Part shown: positions 48,101 to 58,956 of the stretch, piece after piece
Layout of the letters: every line of letters begins with the position of its first letter
Position numbering within the stretch: position 1 is the first letter of the stretch
NCBI GenBank assembly: GCA_034770075.1
Contig: CM068388.1
Coordinates: 68,434,889-68,498,888 of the forward strand
Source of the DNA: Aralia elata
Taxonomy: Eukaryota > Streptophyta > Magnoliopsida > Apiales > Araliaceae
DNA: 64,000 bases
Direction: 5' to 3'
Program-made: the position numbers and the translations under genes
Notes under the pieces: generated by a model
Told to the model about the DNA's origin: nothing
The model's database searches: none
Seen by the model: the letters and a program-made list of their open reading frames with translations, nothing else

Positions 48101-48960
48101 ATGAGAACCAAGTATGGACTTTGGTTTCACTACCTGAGGGCATTAAGCCTATTGGGTGTAAATGGGTCTTTAAGAAAAAGACTGGAGCAGATGGCAAGGT
48201 AAAAACCTATAAGGCCTGACTGGTTGCAAAAGGTTTCAAACAAAGACAAGGAGTTGACTATGATGAAACCTTCTCACCAGTAGCTATGCTCAAGTCCATT
48301 CGGATTTTGCTTGCAATTGCAGCTTATTATGACTACGAGATCTAGCAAATGGACGTGAAAACGGCCTTCCTCAATGGAGAGCTTGAGGAGAATGTATATA
48401 TGATACAGCTAGAGGGTTTTATTTCAACGGTTGGAACAAACCAAGTCTGTAAGCTACAACGATCCATTTATGGATTGAAGCAAGCTTCTCGAAGATGGAA
48501 CATCCATTTTGATGAGATAATCAAAAATTTTGATTTTATCAAAAACGAGGATGAACCATGTGTGTACAAGAAGGTTAGTGGGAGCGCTGTATCATTCCTT
48601 GTATTATATATTGATGATATATTACTGATAGGGAATGATGTTCCTATGCTACAGTCGATCAAAATTTGGTTATCTAAACACTTCTCCATGAAGGACTTGG
48701 GTGAGGCATCCTATATTTTGGGGATAAAGATCTATAGAGATAGATCTAAGAGGATGCTAGGCTTGACCCAAGAAAAGTACATTGACTCGATGCTAAAGAA
48801 GTTTAGCATGGAAGATTCCAAGAGAGGTCTCATGCCGATGAGCCATGGAATACATCTCTCCACGAAACAGGCCCCAAAGACACCTGAGGAGAGAGACCGT
48901 ATGAGTAAGATTCCTTATACTTCTACAATATGATCTATCATGTACGATATGATATGTACT
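48101..48960 (+). pseudogene. pol: Reverse transcriptase of C3
   Basis: Blocks: GCKWVFKKKTGADGKVKTYK, then TGA at 48217 (Arg codon in C1), a FKQRQGVDYDETFSPVA-like run, TAG at 48343 (Trp in C1), MDVKTAFLNGELEENVYMIQ, RSIYGLKQASRRWNIHFDEI, VSFLVLYIDDILLIGNDVPM with the catalytic YIDD, and SMKDLGEASYILGIKIYRD. TGA at 48931 ends the open frame near SKIPYTSTI. Confidence 0.93.
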
Positions 48961-49593
48961 AGACCAGATGTCGCTCATGCACTTAGTGTAACAAGCAGAT
49001 ATCAGTCGAATCCAGGAGAAGAGCACTGGAAGGCAGTGAAAAACATCCTAAAGTACTTAAGAAGAACTAAGGATGTATTTCTAGTCTACGGTGGGTCTGA
49101 ATTGAAACTAGAGTGCTATATAGACTCAAGTTTTTAAACGGACTAAGATGACAGTAAAACCGTTTCAGGGTACGTGTTTACCTTAAACGGTGGCGCAGTG
49201 AGTTGGAAGAGTTCCAAGCTACAAACAGTTGCTGATTCAGTGACAGAGGCAGAGTACATAGCTGCAAGTGAAGCTGCAAAGGAAGCTGTTTGGATAAAGA
49301 AGTTCATAACTGAACTTGGAGAGGTTCCTAGCATTGGAGGAGTCGTACCTTTATTCTGTAACAACAACGGAGCTGTTGCACAGGCTAAGGAAGCCAGGTC
49401 TCATCAAAAATCCAAACACGTGTTGCGGCGGTTTCATTTGATTAGAGAGATCATTGAAAGAGGAGATGTCACCCTAGAGAGTGTGGACTCTCAAGACAAC
49501 ATTGCAGATCCATTTACTAAAGTTTTAACTCAACAGCAGTTTGATCGTCACTTAGAGAAGATGGGTATTAGATACCATGGCAATTGGCTTTAG
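48961..49593 (+). pseudogene. pol: RNase H of C3
   Basis: ARPDVAHALSVTSRY-type sequence and KYLRRTKDVFLVYGGSELKL lead to TAA at 49135 and 49144 (both Gln in C1). The open part has VSWKSSKLQTVADSVTEAEY (catalytic Glu), VVPLFCNNNGAVAQAKE (the catalytic Asp is Asn here; C1 keeps CDN), KSKHVLRRFHLIREIIERGD and ADPFTKVLTQQQFDRHL, ending GNWL 15 bp before the polypurine tract. Confidence 0.92.
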
Positions 49594-49597
49594 TGCA

Positions 49598-49607
49598 AGT
49601 GGGAGAT
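49598..49607 (+). other. Polypurine tract of C3
   Basis: AGTGGGAGAT directly abuts the 3' LTR; C1 has the same tract at 58138-58148. Confidence 0.9.
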
Positions 49608-51436
49608 TGAAAGTAGTATGCACACAAACCAATCATATTTGATATGATGTAGCATATACTTTGTAATCTTATTCATTTATTAATAAAAGAATTGATTTTC
49701 TTAAAAGGCATTTTATATTATCTACATGGTATTATATTAAATGTGATAAACCCATAGTTTTGAACAATGCTTTTAGAATCATGATGGTGATCATGCTAAT
49801 AAGATCTAAATTCTAGATAGCTCACAAACTAAAATTGTTCCTAATCGTTGGATTACTAAATTGGGGATTAGTGAATCTGGATAGATTAGTACATACGTTG
49901 CTTGCTCTTAAGAAGAGGATGATTGATCTCATAATCATTTGTGTGGAGACACTAAAGCAAGTGTGTAGGTGCTTATTGGAGAATAAGTTCACTGAACGTG
50001 GCTCGCTAAGGATTACCTAATGGAGTTTTACTCGCCTGTCAATAGGAATTCTTCTAGTGATAGTAGTACAAGTGATCCTTGGACTTGAGATCATCATAGT
50101 ATCTTGTGTATGATGAGTTATGCTTTGACATGTCCCTTAAGACTTTTAGGGTATATCAAAGGGTATGATTGGGTATAATAAGTTGTACATGGAGATAGGT
50201 GAATGATCAATAAAGAATCTACCACGTCTAGTAAAAGATGTGAATGTCCTATGTGATTCGATAAATGACAACTCAGTAGTCCTTGGCCAAGGCAGAATAA
50301 AATTAGAAAGGAGTTTTTAATTTACATTATTTAGAGTTGTGCATTTTGGAATCGAAATACATATAATTAAATAAAATAAGACTTGACAGTAAATCCATGT
50401 CTTATATTTAATTGGGACATTGTATGGTAGAAGGATTGAATTGTACGGTAACTATTCACTGAAAGGTTTTTTTGTGATTAATGTTGAAATCTATATTATC
50501 TGGAAAGTCGTTGATCGCTAAGGGGGCTTACCCTTATTGTAGAATAAATATTATTTATTTAAATGAATTAAATAGTTTAATTTATTTATTTAAATAAGAT
50601 TAGAATTGTTCTAATTTATTTATTCACAACCGGTTTAATATGGAGAACCTAAAGGGTCACACCGCAAAAAGAAAAATATTTATTTAAGAAGTAAATGGCA
50701 TAATTGTAATAATAAGTTAAGTGTATTTAATTTAATCTATGGAGATAGAATAAATTAAATAGCTTAATATTTATTATTTAATATTTTGGAAATATTAAAT
50801 TTAAATTGATAAGAGGAGTCTTATTATTATTATTATTATTATTACTATTACTATTATTTAATTCCTAATAGGGATTGAGAATTAATTAATAGAAGTACTC
50901 TCTCTCATGAATTCTTAATTGGATTAGGAGCATAATTAATTAAAAGAGTTTAATTATAATAGAAATCCTAATCCTAAATAGTTTAGGGAAGGGTTATTCC
51001 TACATCTATAAATAAGAGGAGTCTTATCATAGATTAGGGTTACACACTCTTGCATTAGATTGTGGAGAGTACTTACAATTTCTATAGAGATAGAAACTAG
51101 GGTTTTGCCAATACCCAACTTCTTGAATACCTATTCTTCCTTGGTGGATCACCTCTAGAGGCCAAACACTTGGGTGACTAACGTTGATCAAAGGAAGGAA
51201 TCTCATCCGTGAAATTCAAGGAGAACGCGAAGGAATTGGAGTTGAACTTGTACCCGAGGAAGCACGATTTACGAGGGTATAATTTCTTAATCTCTATTTC
51301 TTTCGTTTATATCGTTAATTGAGCACATAGATTGATTTTGGTGATGGTTTGTATAAAATTTTAAAATCCGTTTTATCGCGTTTCCGCACTATTTATGTAA
51401 TTTGATTGCATGTTCGCGCTATATACAAACCTAACA
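49608..51436 (+). repeat. 3' LTR of C3 (1829 bp)
   Basis: Near-identical to 42207-44025. The TTA run near 50819 is longer by several triplets than its partner near 43419. Confidence 0.95.
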
Positions 51437-52326
51437 TAGTGAAGTTAGGCATTATGCATTCATTACATTACATACAATGATATAAAATGTACTACATACT
51501 ATATATATATATATATATATATATCTGCCCTGCATACATGTACCATACATACACACATGGTGCGATTTCGATTTTATGCGTGCGGTTTTGACCAGTAACC
51601 AAAACCGAACCGTAAATTTGGTTTTTAACCCAGCTAAAACCGCAACATACGCCGGAACCGTTGGTGCGGTTTTAATTGGTGCGGTTTGTGCGGTTCTCGG
51701 TGCGGTTTCGGAGGCGATTTGGTTACTTGCTCAGCCCTACGCGGAGCAATGGGCAGGCTGAGGTATCCAACCGGGAGGTCAAGTCTATTCTGGAAAAAGT
51801 AGTCAATCCGAGTAGAAAAGATTAGAATCTGAGGTTAAAAGATGCACTTTGGGCCTATAGAACAGCTTACAAAACTCCAATAGGTCTACCAGTGGAGTTA
51901 GAACACAAAGCTTTTTGGGCAGTTAGACAATGTAATATGAGCTTAGATTCAGCTGGAGTCCATAGGAAGTTGCAGTTACAAGAGCTAGAGGAATTGAGGA
52001 ATGATGCATACGAGAGCTCTAAAATTTACAAAGAGAAAACAAAAGCCTTTCATGACAAGAAAATTACTAGGAAAAACTTTGTTGTTGGACAGAAAGTTCT
52101 TCTTTATCATTCAAGGCTAAAATTATTTCCAGAAAAGTTGTGCTCCCGTTGGGTCGGGCCTTTTATTATTACTGACATTTTTAATCATGGTGCAGTGGAA
52201 ATTCAAAGTGCAAGCACAGGAAAGATTTTTAAAGTGAATGGTCACAGGCTCAAACCCTTCTATGAAGGATATCAAATGGAGAATATTGAGCTGCTGGATT
52301 TGGTGGATCCAGTTTATGAAAATTGA

Positions 52327-53567
52327 AAGGTTTATTCTCAAGCCAATGACAATAAACAAAGGCGTTGTTTGTGAGGCAACCCAAGGCGAGTTCATTTCTT
52401 TTTATTTTCGCATTTATATTTCAGTTATGTTGTTTTTCTCTTCTTTGCATTTTACTTTACATTAGGGACAATGTAAGTTTTAAGTGTGGGGGAAGGATTT
52501 AGGGTGTTTTAAAAAAAATATAAGAAAATAAAAAATTTTAAGTTTGATTTTGTTAGTTTGAATTTTGTGGGTATATTCTCTGCAAACCCTCACGAAACAA
52601 AACTCATCCACTTGGGGTAACCTTGGGGTTTAAAGACTTGTTGTACATGTTAAATGCAATCGTGTTTCCTACGAAAATGAAGTAATTTTTAAAATAAGTC
52701 ACTTGAGCAATGAGTTAATTTGGATTTTGATTTTTGACCAATGATAAAATCTTGATTCTCGTTGATAACATTTTAGAAAATTGATAGACGTTGTGTAGTT
52801 TGAATTTGGTTTTCTTTGTTAATTTTTACTTTATTTGAGACCCTTCAATTTTGAGCACTTGTCCATTTGGTTGACCTAGTTTTAACTTGGAAAGGATTTA
52901 TTTATTTATTTATTTATTTCGATTGAATGTCGAGGGGATAAATTATTGAACTCTATTATTTGTTTGATCATAACTTGAAGTAAATATGAGGTTTTATTTA
53001 AAAAAGGAGAAATGATTTAGGCAAAAGTTAGATGTTTGATTTAACAATAAAAAAAGAAAAAAAATTATGATTCATATGGTGAATTGAGATGGAGCGTAAT
53101 ACGCACTCATTCATAAACACATGACATGTGAGATGGAGCGTAAAACGCACTCGTTGGTAAGACGGAGCATAAAATGCACTTACCAAAGGAAGAAAAAGCC
53201 TCTTGACCCTCTGCTGTTATTTGCTTATGTTAACTGAGAGTAGTGTGAAAATAGGTGTTTAGAGTTTTTCTTTCTCCTTCAAGGCTTTGATTTCATAAAT
53301 TTTTCTGAGTTTTAATTGGTTTGATACATATGGATTCACACACACACGAAGGGTTAAGAGTAGAGTAAGATTGATAAGTAAGCTTGAATTTTAGATGAAG
53401 CAGTGTTTTGAAGTTTTTCAGGAGTTATTGTTTTGAATCTTTGAGGTCAATGTTGAAGTTCATTTTAATTTGTGGCTCAAGGTTGTCAAGTTTGATTAGT
53501 TGAATTTTTTGTTATAGGTTATTTTTATTTTGCCCGAGGACGTGCAAAAGATAAGTGTGGAGGAATT
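52327..53567 (+). other. 3' non-coding region of element D
   Basis: About 1.2 kb after pol with no further ORF. It contains an upstream polypurine-like tract AAGTGTGGGGGAAGG (about 52482-52496), a TTTA run, three GGAGCGTAA-type hairpins (53089-53180), and the LTR-adjacent tract GTGTGGAGGAATT (53555-53567). Confidence 0.8.
53089..53180 (+). repeat. Three spaced GCGTAANACGC hairpins in D 3' region
   Basis: Copies near 53091, 53135 and 53163: GGAGCGTAATACGCACT, GGAGCGTAAAACGCACT, GGAGCATAAAATGCACT. The third has changes on both arms that keep pairing. Confidence 0.8.
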
Positions 53568-55448
53568 TGATAAGTATAAAATATGTTATGTTTTTATCTC
53601 TTAATGTCTAGTCTTTTATACTTATTTGGCACCTAAATGTACTCACTATTCTAATATTTTGATTTAGGTTACAAATGGAGTTATTAAATGAAAAATGAGT
53701 TATTTCCGCACTTTTAGATTGTTTTGAAATCAATCTGTCCACTTAAGGCTCCATTTTGTCCTTCATCCAACCAATATCTATCAAAGCTCAAAGAAGGAAA
53801 GTTCTAAATCTATTTCTTAGCTTTTCGGATCATCTTGAAATGCCTAAATCAGAGCTCGGGTGAGAGAGTTACGACCAGTTTTCCAACAGTCGTCGAAGCT
53901 GAATATTCCAGGAAATTACTCGGTTGGACAGATTGACCTCTAGAGCTTCGTTTGCGATTTCGACGGTGTTATAGTTTCCAAATGAGAATGTGTTCTTCTT
54001 GAAGATTGTAGTAGACTTCTCAAACTTTCTAGAATGGTATGGTGAACAAATATCCGAGTTCATTTGGGCCTCCAAACATTTCTTTTTAGACAGCTGATTC
54101 GAATCCCGCATAGACTGGATTCCTGTTCGGACCAGTTAGAGTATTTGAGCCATAACTTGAGCTTTTCAACTCCAAATCAGGTGATTCGAAAGCCCAAATT
54201 CATTAACAATTCCAGGGCTACAACCTTTATTCTTTGTCCAAGGTCTAATTCGGTGGTTTACAAGTTCAAAATTAGCTTACAAGGTAATGATCAGTTTAGT
54301 TACAATTTTTGGACTTTTAGCACATCACATGTGCACGTTTTTTAGTGGCTTCTTCCTTGGTTGGCTGATGCACATGAGTAAATTAGGTGTTTAATCTTGA
54401 CTTGTGTTGATGGGTTAGCACACCATGAGTTCCTATAAATACCAAGTGAAGCTAGGCTTGTATTTTGCTAATTCACACATTAATTCACCCATCATTCTCC
54501 ATATTCTCTAAATTCTAGTGTAATTAGTAGGGAAAGAGGATCACTTCCATAGTGAGGTTGTTGTCCTCACCCCTTTTATATTTTAGTAGGGAAAGAGGAT
54601 CACCTCCATAGTGAGGTTGTTGTCCTCACCCCTTTTATAAATCAAGGAAGTATTCATCGGACTTATTATGTTAGGCTAGTTCCTTATTCAGTTCGAAGGG
54701 GATGTTGAACCTTGTTTACAGGTAATGGTTTGATTAAGTATAACCTATTTATTCCTTCTTACATGAAGTTCGTTCTTGATCATCTATTTTAATTATTGAA
54801 TGATATTTATTTCGATTGGTTTAATGTGATCGGTTAAGTCAATTTGATTAATTTCATCTGCTAGATTAAGGGATAGTATTACGTGTAATTGACATTGTTC
54901 CTAATCATAAGTAGCAATTAGTGATACATGATTGTGGTCAAGCTTTTGAGTATTGCTATGATTATCGGAAGACAAGTTAAATAATCCGAACTTGTGTGAT
55001 TGTTGCTTGGATTAGTCTAATTCCCTAGTTCTTAATACAGCTATTATATTAAATCTAGAGAGCTTGTTCTAGGTTGTATAATGATTAAAATCTTGTGAAG
55101 AGCTTGTTTCATTAAGTGATAATCTAAGGGGAGTTTCAGGTAGTAGAGTTTGTTGCTACTTAGGGCTATTAATTTAATTGAAAGATAAATATTGCTTTAC
55201 TTATTTATTCTATTATTGTAAAAAGGTGATACTGATCCGGAAGAACTGAAATCTTTAATTGGTTATTCTTATCACTTTAAATTCTGTTCTTGATAATTAG
55301 TGAAATCAAATTATAAACCCCCCTTTTTTGGTAAACAAAGCATAAATTTAGACTAATCACTCTCTGTGAGATCGACTCTTACTTGCACTGCTACATTATT
55401 ATCTTTCGCAGTAAGGTTTTATTTTTGGTTGCTTGCGACAGTACACCA
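53568..55448 (+). repeat. 3' LTR of element D (1881 bp)
   Basis: Matches 35095-36971 throughout, with a 4-bp indel near 53603 and scattered substitutions; TATA box at 54434-54441. Confidence 0.93.
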
Positions 55449-55768
55449 TTGAACAAGTATTATTCCTTGGTGGATCACCTCTAGAGGCCAAACACTTGGG
55501 TGACTAACGTTGATCAAAGGAAGGAATTTAATCGGTGGAATTCAAGGAGAATGCGAAGGAATTAGAGGTGAACTTGTACCTGAGGAGGCTAAAATTCTAC
55601 TAGGGTATAATTCTTATTCTCCATCTCTTTCGTTTAATTAATAATTCTGCATAAAGAAAGATTATGGTGATGGTTTGTATAAAATTTTAAAACCTGATTT
55701 TATCGCGCTTCCGCTTTATTTATGTAATTTGATTGCATGTTCGCGTTATATACAAACCTAACATATCA

Positions 55769-56660
55769 TTCTAGATTTGGATATGTGTATTTAATGAAAT
55801 ACAAGTCTGAATCGTTTAAAAAGTTCAAAGAATTCAGAAATGAAGTAGAGAAGCAAACTGGTAAGAGTATTAAAATTCTTCGATCAGATCGAGGAGGGAA
55901 ATAATTGACCAATGAATTTCTAAGTTGTCTCAAAGAAAATGGTATAATCTCACAATGGACTCCACAGGGACGCCACAGTTAAATGGTGTATTTGAAAGGA
56001 GAAATCGAACATTGTTGGATATGGTTCGTTCCATGATGAGTTATACCGACCTTCCAGTATCCTTCTGGGGTTATGCCCTAGAAACGGTTGCATATCTACT
56101 TAACAAGTTACCTACCAAATCTATCCCAAAGACCCCATATGAATTATGGACAGGGAAAAAACCAAATCTTAAGTATGTTAAGACTTGGGGTTGTCCAGCT
56201 TATGTTAAAAGGTTTAAGCATGATAAGCTAAAGACTAAATCTGACAAGTGTAGATTTGTGGGATACCCTAAAGAAATTGTAGGGTATTATTTCTATCATC
56301 CTACTGATCAAAAGGTGTTTGTTGCAAAACATGCTGCCTTCTTGAAAAAGGAGTTTATCCTTGAAAGGGTCAGTAGGAGTAAGATATATCTTGAAGAAGT
56401 TCAAGAACTACAAAATACTACGAATCAAAGTCAAGTACCTAACCAAGTGGAAGAACCTACTGTACCATAACCTATTCGTAAATCTAGAAGAGTACCGAAG
56501 ATACCTGATAGGTATGAATTCATCATAGAGGATGATGATGAGGTACACATCATAGATGATGATGATCCATTGACTTACGAAGAGGCTATGAGTAGAAGAG
56601 ACTCAGAGAAATGGCTAGAAGCCATGAAATCCGAGATGGACTCCATATATAAAAATCAAG
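55769..56660 (+). pseudogene. pol: Integrase of C1, resumed after the nest
   Basis: It continues the residues cut at 33615 (SRFGYVYLMKYKSESF). It has a RSDRGGK run with the second catalytic Asp, a TAA near 55903 (TAC in C3), a small deletion near 55966, then VFERRNRTLLDMVRSMMSYT with the Glu, WGYALETVAYLLNKLPTKSI and KTPYELWTGKKPNLKYVKTW. TAA near 56467 replaces Gln. TAG near 56663 (Trp in C3) precedes RT. Confidence 0.9.
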
Positions 56661-57280
56661 CATAGACTTTGGTTTCACCACCTGAGGGCATTAAGCCTAT
56701 TGGGTACAAATGGGTCTTTAAGAGAAAGACTGGAGCAGACGGTAAGGTGGAGACCTATAAGGCCCGACTGGTTGCAACATGTTTCAAACAAAGACAAGGA
56801 GTTGACTATGATGAAACCTTATCACCAGTAGCTATGCTCAAGTTCATTCGGATTTTGCTTGTAATTGCAGCTTATTATGACTACGAAATCTGGCAAATGG
56901 ACGTAAAGACGGCCTTCCTCAATGGAAAGCTTGAGGAAAATGTATATATGATGCAGCCAGAGGGTTTTGTTTCAACGGTTGGAACAAATCAAGTTTGTAA
57001 GCTACAACGATCTATTTATGGATTGAAGCAAGCTTATCGAAGATGGAACATCCGTTTTGATGAAATAATCAAAAAGTTTGATTTTATCAAAAATGAGGAT
57101 GAACCTTGTGTGTACAAGAAGGTTAGTGGGAGCATTGTTTCATTCCTTGTATTATATGTTGATGATATATTACTGATAGAGAATGATGTTCCTATACTAC
57201 AGTCGATCAAAATTTGGTTATCTAAATATTTCTCCATAAAGGGGAGAAACATCCTATATTTTGGGAATAAAAATCTATAG
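56661..57280 (+). pseudogene. pol: Reverse transcriptase of C1
   Basis: Open across most blocks: YKWVFKRKTGADGKVETYKA, GVDYDETLSPVAMLKFIRIL, IWQMDVKTAFLNGKLEENVY, RSIYGLKQAYRRWNIRFDEI and VSFLVLYVDDILLIENDVPI with YVDD intact. A short deletion and rearrangement near 57238-57252 removes the KDLGEA residues and shifts the frame. Confidence 0.93.
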
Positions 57281-58140
57281 AGATAGATCTAAAAGGATGC
57301 TTGGCTTGGCCCAAGGAAAGTATATTAACTCGATGCTAAAGAAGTTTAGTATGGAAGATTCTAAGAGAGGTCTCATGTCAATGAGCCATGGAATACATCT
57401 CTACAAGAAACAGGCCCCAAAGACACCTGAGGAGAGAGACCGTATGAGTAAGATTCCTTATGCTTCAGCAATAGGATCTATCATGTACGGTATGATATAT
57501 ACTAGACCAGATGTTGCTCATGCACTTAGTGTAACAAGCAGATATCAGTCGAATCCAGGAGTAGAGCACTGGAAGGCAGTTAAAAATATCCTAAAGTACT
57601 TAAGAAGAACTAAGGATGTATTTCTTGTCTATGGTGGGTCTGAATTGAAACTAGAGGGCTATATAGACTCAAGTTTTCAAACGGACCAAGATGATAGTAA
57701 ATCCGTTTCAGGGTACGTATTTACCTTAAACGGTGGTGCAGTGAGTTGGAAAAGTTCTAAGCAGCAAATAGTTACCAATTCAGTGACAGAGACATAGTAC
57801 ATAGCTGCAAGTGAAGCTGCAAAGGAAGCTGTTTAGATAAAGAAGTTCATAACTAAACTTAGAGTGGTTCCTAGCATTATAAGAGTCGTACCTTTATTCT
57901 GTGACAACACTGGAGCTGTTGTGCAGGCTAAGGAACCCAGGTCTCATCAGAAATCCAAACACGTGTTGCGGCGGTTTCATTTGATTAGAGAGATTGTTGA
58001 AAGAGGACGTCACCCAAGAGCGTGTGGACTCTCAAGACAACATTACAGATCTATTTACTAAAGCTTTAACCCAACAGTAGTTTGATCATCACTTAGAGAA
58101 GATGGGTATTAGATATCATGGCGATTGGCTTTAGTGCAAG
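57261..58140 (+). pseudogene. pol: RNase H of C1
   Basis: ARPDVAHALSVTSRY-type sequence, LKYLRRTKDVFLVYGGSELK and SVSGYVFTLNGGAVSWKSSK are open. TAG near 57795 (Glu of EAEY), TAG near 57834 (Trp) and TAG near 58078 (Gln) break the C-terminus. VVPLFCDNTGAVVQAKE keeps the Asp. The product would end near GDWL at about 58130. Confidence 0.9.
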
Positions 58141-58148
58141 TGGGAGAT

Positions 58149-58956
58149 TGAAAATAGTATGCACACAAGCCAATCATATTTGATATGATATAGCATATAC
58201 TTTGTAATCTTATTCATTTATTAATAAAAGTATTAAATGCATTTTTTTACTTATCTACATGATGTTATTATTTAATGTGATAAACCCATAGTTTTAAGCA
58301 ATGCTTTTTGAATCATGATGATGATCATGATAATGAGATCTAAATTCTTAGAAAGCTTAAAACTAAAATCGTTCCTAATCGATGGATTACTAAAAAGGAG
58401 ATTAGTGAATCCGAATAGATTAGTACATACGTTGCTTGCTCTTAGGAAGAGGATGATTGATCTCATAATCATTTGTGTGGAGACACTAAAACAAGTATAT
58501 AGGTGCTTATTGGAGAATAAGTGCACTGAACGTGGCTTGCTAAGGAATACCTAATGGAGTTTTACTCGCCTGTTAATAAGAATTTCTCTAGTGAAAGTAG
58601 TACAAGTAATCCTTGGACTTGAGATCATCATAGTATCTTGTGTATGATGAGTTATACTTTGACATATCACCTCTAGAGGCCAAACACTTGGGTGGCTAAC
58701 GTTAATCAAAAGAAGGAATTTAATCGGTAGAATTCAAAGAGAACGCGAAGGAATTGGAGGTGAACTTGTACCTGAGGAAGCTAGAATTCTACAAGCGTAT
58801 AATTCTTATTTTCCATCTCTTTCGTTTAATTAATAATTATGCATAAAGAAAGATCATGGTGATGGTTTGTATAAGAATTTTAAAATCTGATTTTATCGCG
58901 CTTCCGCTATATTTATGTAATCTGATTGCATGTTTGCGTATTATACAAACCTAACA
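58149..58956 (+). repeat. 3' LTR of C1 with internal deletion
   Basis: Starts TGAAAATAGTATGCAC and ends ACAAACCTAACA, but is 808 bp against 1784 in the 5' LTR. The junction at about 58665/58666 joins ACTTTGACAT directly to ATCACCTCTAGAGG, removing about 1 kb including the TATA box. Confidence 0.92.

Larger units (their letters stand above)
42207..51436 (+). mobile_element. Element C3: full-length Copia of the C family
   Basis: It has LTRs 42207-44025 and 49608-51436, an initiator-Met primer site, leader, gag, pol in Copia order and a polypurine tract, with a perfect TAGTG duplication (42202-42206, 51437-51441). By eye the LTRs differ at about 1-2% of positions, the lowest in the window. Coding still has about eight stops and three frameshifts. 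It sits at the edge of a TA run inside hAT element E. Confidence 0.95.
41782..51738. mobile_element. Element E: short non-autonomous hAT transposon, split by C3
   Basis: Left end ACGGGGTGAGCATGG and right end (complement) AGGGCTGAGCAAG resemble the hAT end CAGGG(G/C)TGAGCA. CGCGGAG flanks both sides (41775-41781, 51740-51746); with the preceding base this gives an 8-bp duplication with one mismatch, as hAT elements make. E's own sequence is about 720 bp (41782-42206 and 51442-51738) with no coding. Both ends carry many TGCGGTTT/AAACCGCA words in both orientations. End positions are uncertain by a base or two. Confidence 0.85.
41228..52326 (+). pseudogene. pol: Integrase of element D, split by E
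   Basis: Left part 41228-41781: a His/Cys region (TFCHSYAYEGHFGPKRTTHK, then CKSCENCQKTGN), the first catalytic Asp in VWGIDFMGPFPAFYGN and the second in AIISDKRTYF. Right part 51747-52326: NGQAEVSNREVKSILEK with the catalytic Glu, ALWAYRTAYKTPIGLPVELE, and the C-terminal VGQKVLLYHSRLKLFPEKL, SRWVGPFIITDIFNHGAVEI and NGHRLKPFYEG. Stops at 41372, 41456 and 51823. The two parts join in frame at HP...NGQAE once E is removed. It ends DPVYEN. Confidence 0.92.
35095..55448 (+). mobile_element. Element D: Athila-type Ty3/Gypsy retrotransposon
   Basis: LTRs 35095-36971 and 53568-55448 (TGATAAGTATAAAAT to GTACACCA or GCACACCA) flank an Asp-tRNA primer site, gag, protease, RT, RNase H, integrase and a 3' non-coding region. 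TTGAA at 35090-35094 and 55449-55453 is a perfect target duplication. RT before integrase and the Gag sequence (NQQPLCITFPN, LKSGLIHLLPTFHGLAGEDP) fit Athila. By eye the LTRs differ by about 4% over the first 200 bp. Own length is about 10.4 kb once E and C3 are removed. At least 15 in-frame stops are present. Confidence 0.94.
33616..55763 (+). mobile_element. C2: solo LTR of the C family, split by element D
   Basis: The left part 33616-35094 and right part 55454-55763 together make one C-family LTR of about 1.79 kb, starting TGAAAGTAGCATGC and ending ACAAACCTAACA. Flanks GATCA (33611-33615) and TATCA (55764-55768) are its target duplication with one mismatch, lying in the integrase gene of C1. 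No internal domains belong to it. Element D interrupts it with TTGAA duplicated. Confidence 0.92.
28655..58956 (+). mobile_element. Element C1: Tnt1/Tork-like Copia retrotransposon, interrupted
   Basis: The 5' LTR (28655-30438), primer binding site, long leader, gag, protease and the first part of integrase (to 33615) continue at 55769 with integrase, RT, RNase H, polypurine tract and a shortened 3' LTR (58149-58956). AGAGC (28650-28654) and AGACC (58957-58961) are the target duplication with one mismatch. The gap holds C2, D, E and C3. C3 is a second copy of the same family. The exact clade is uncertain. Confidence 0.93.

Noticed and set aside
33616..55763. C2 as a full element with D, E and C3 as its interior
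   Set aside because: C2's two pieces make one LTR only; no primer site or polypurine tract belongs to it, and D is bounded by its own TTGAA duplication.
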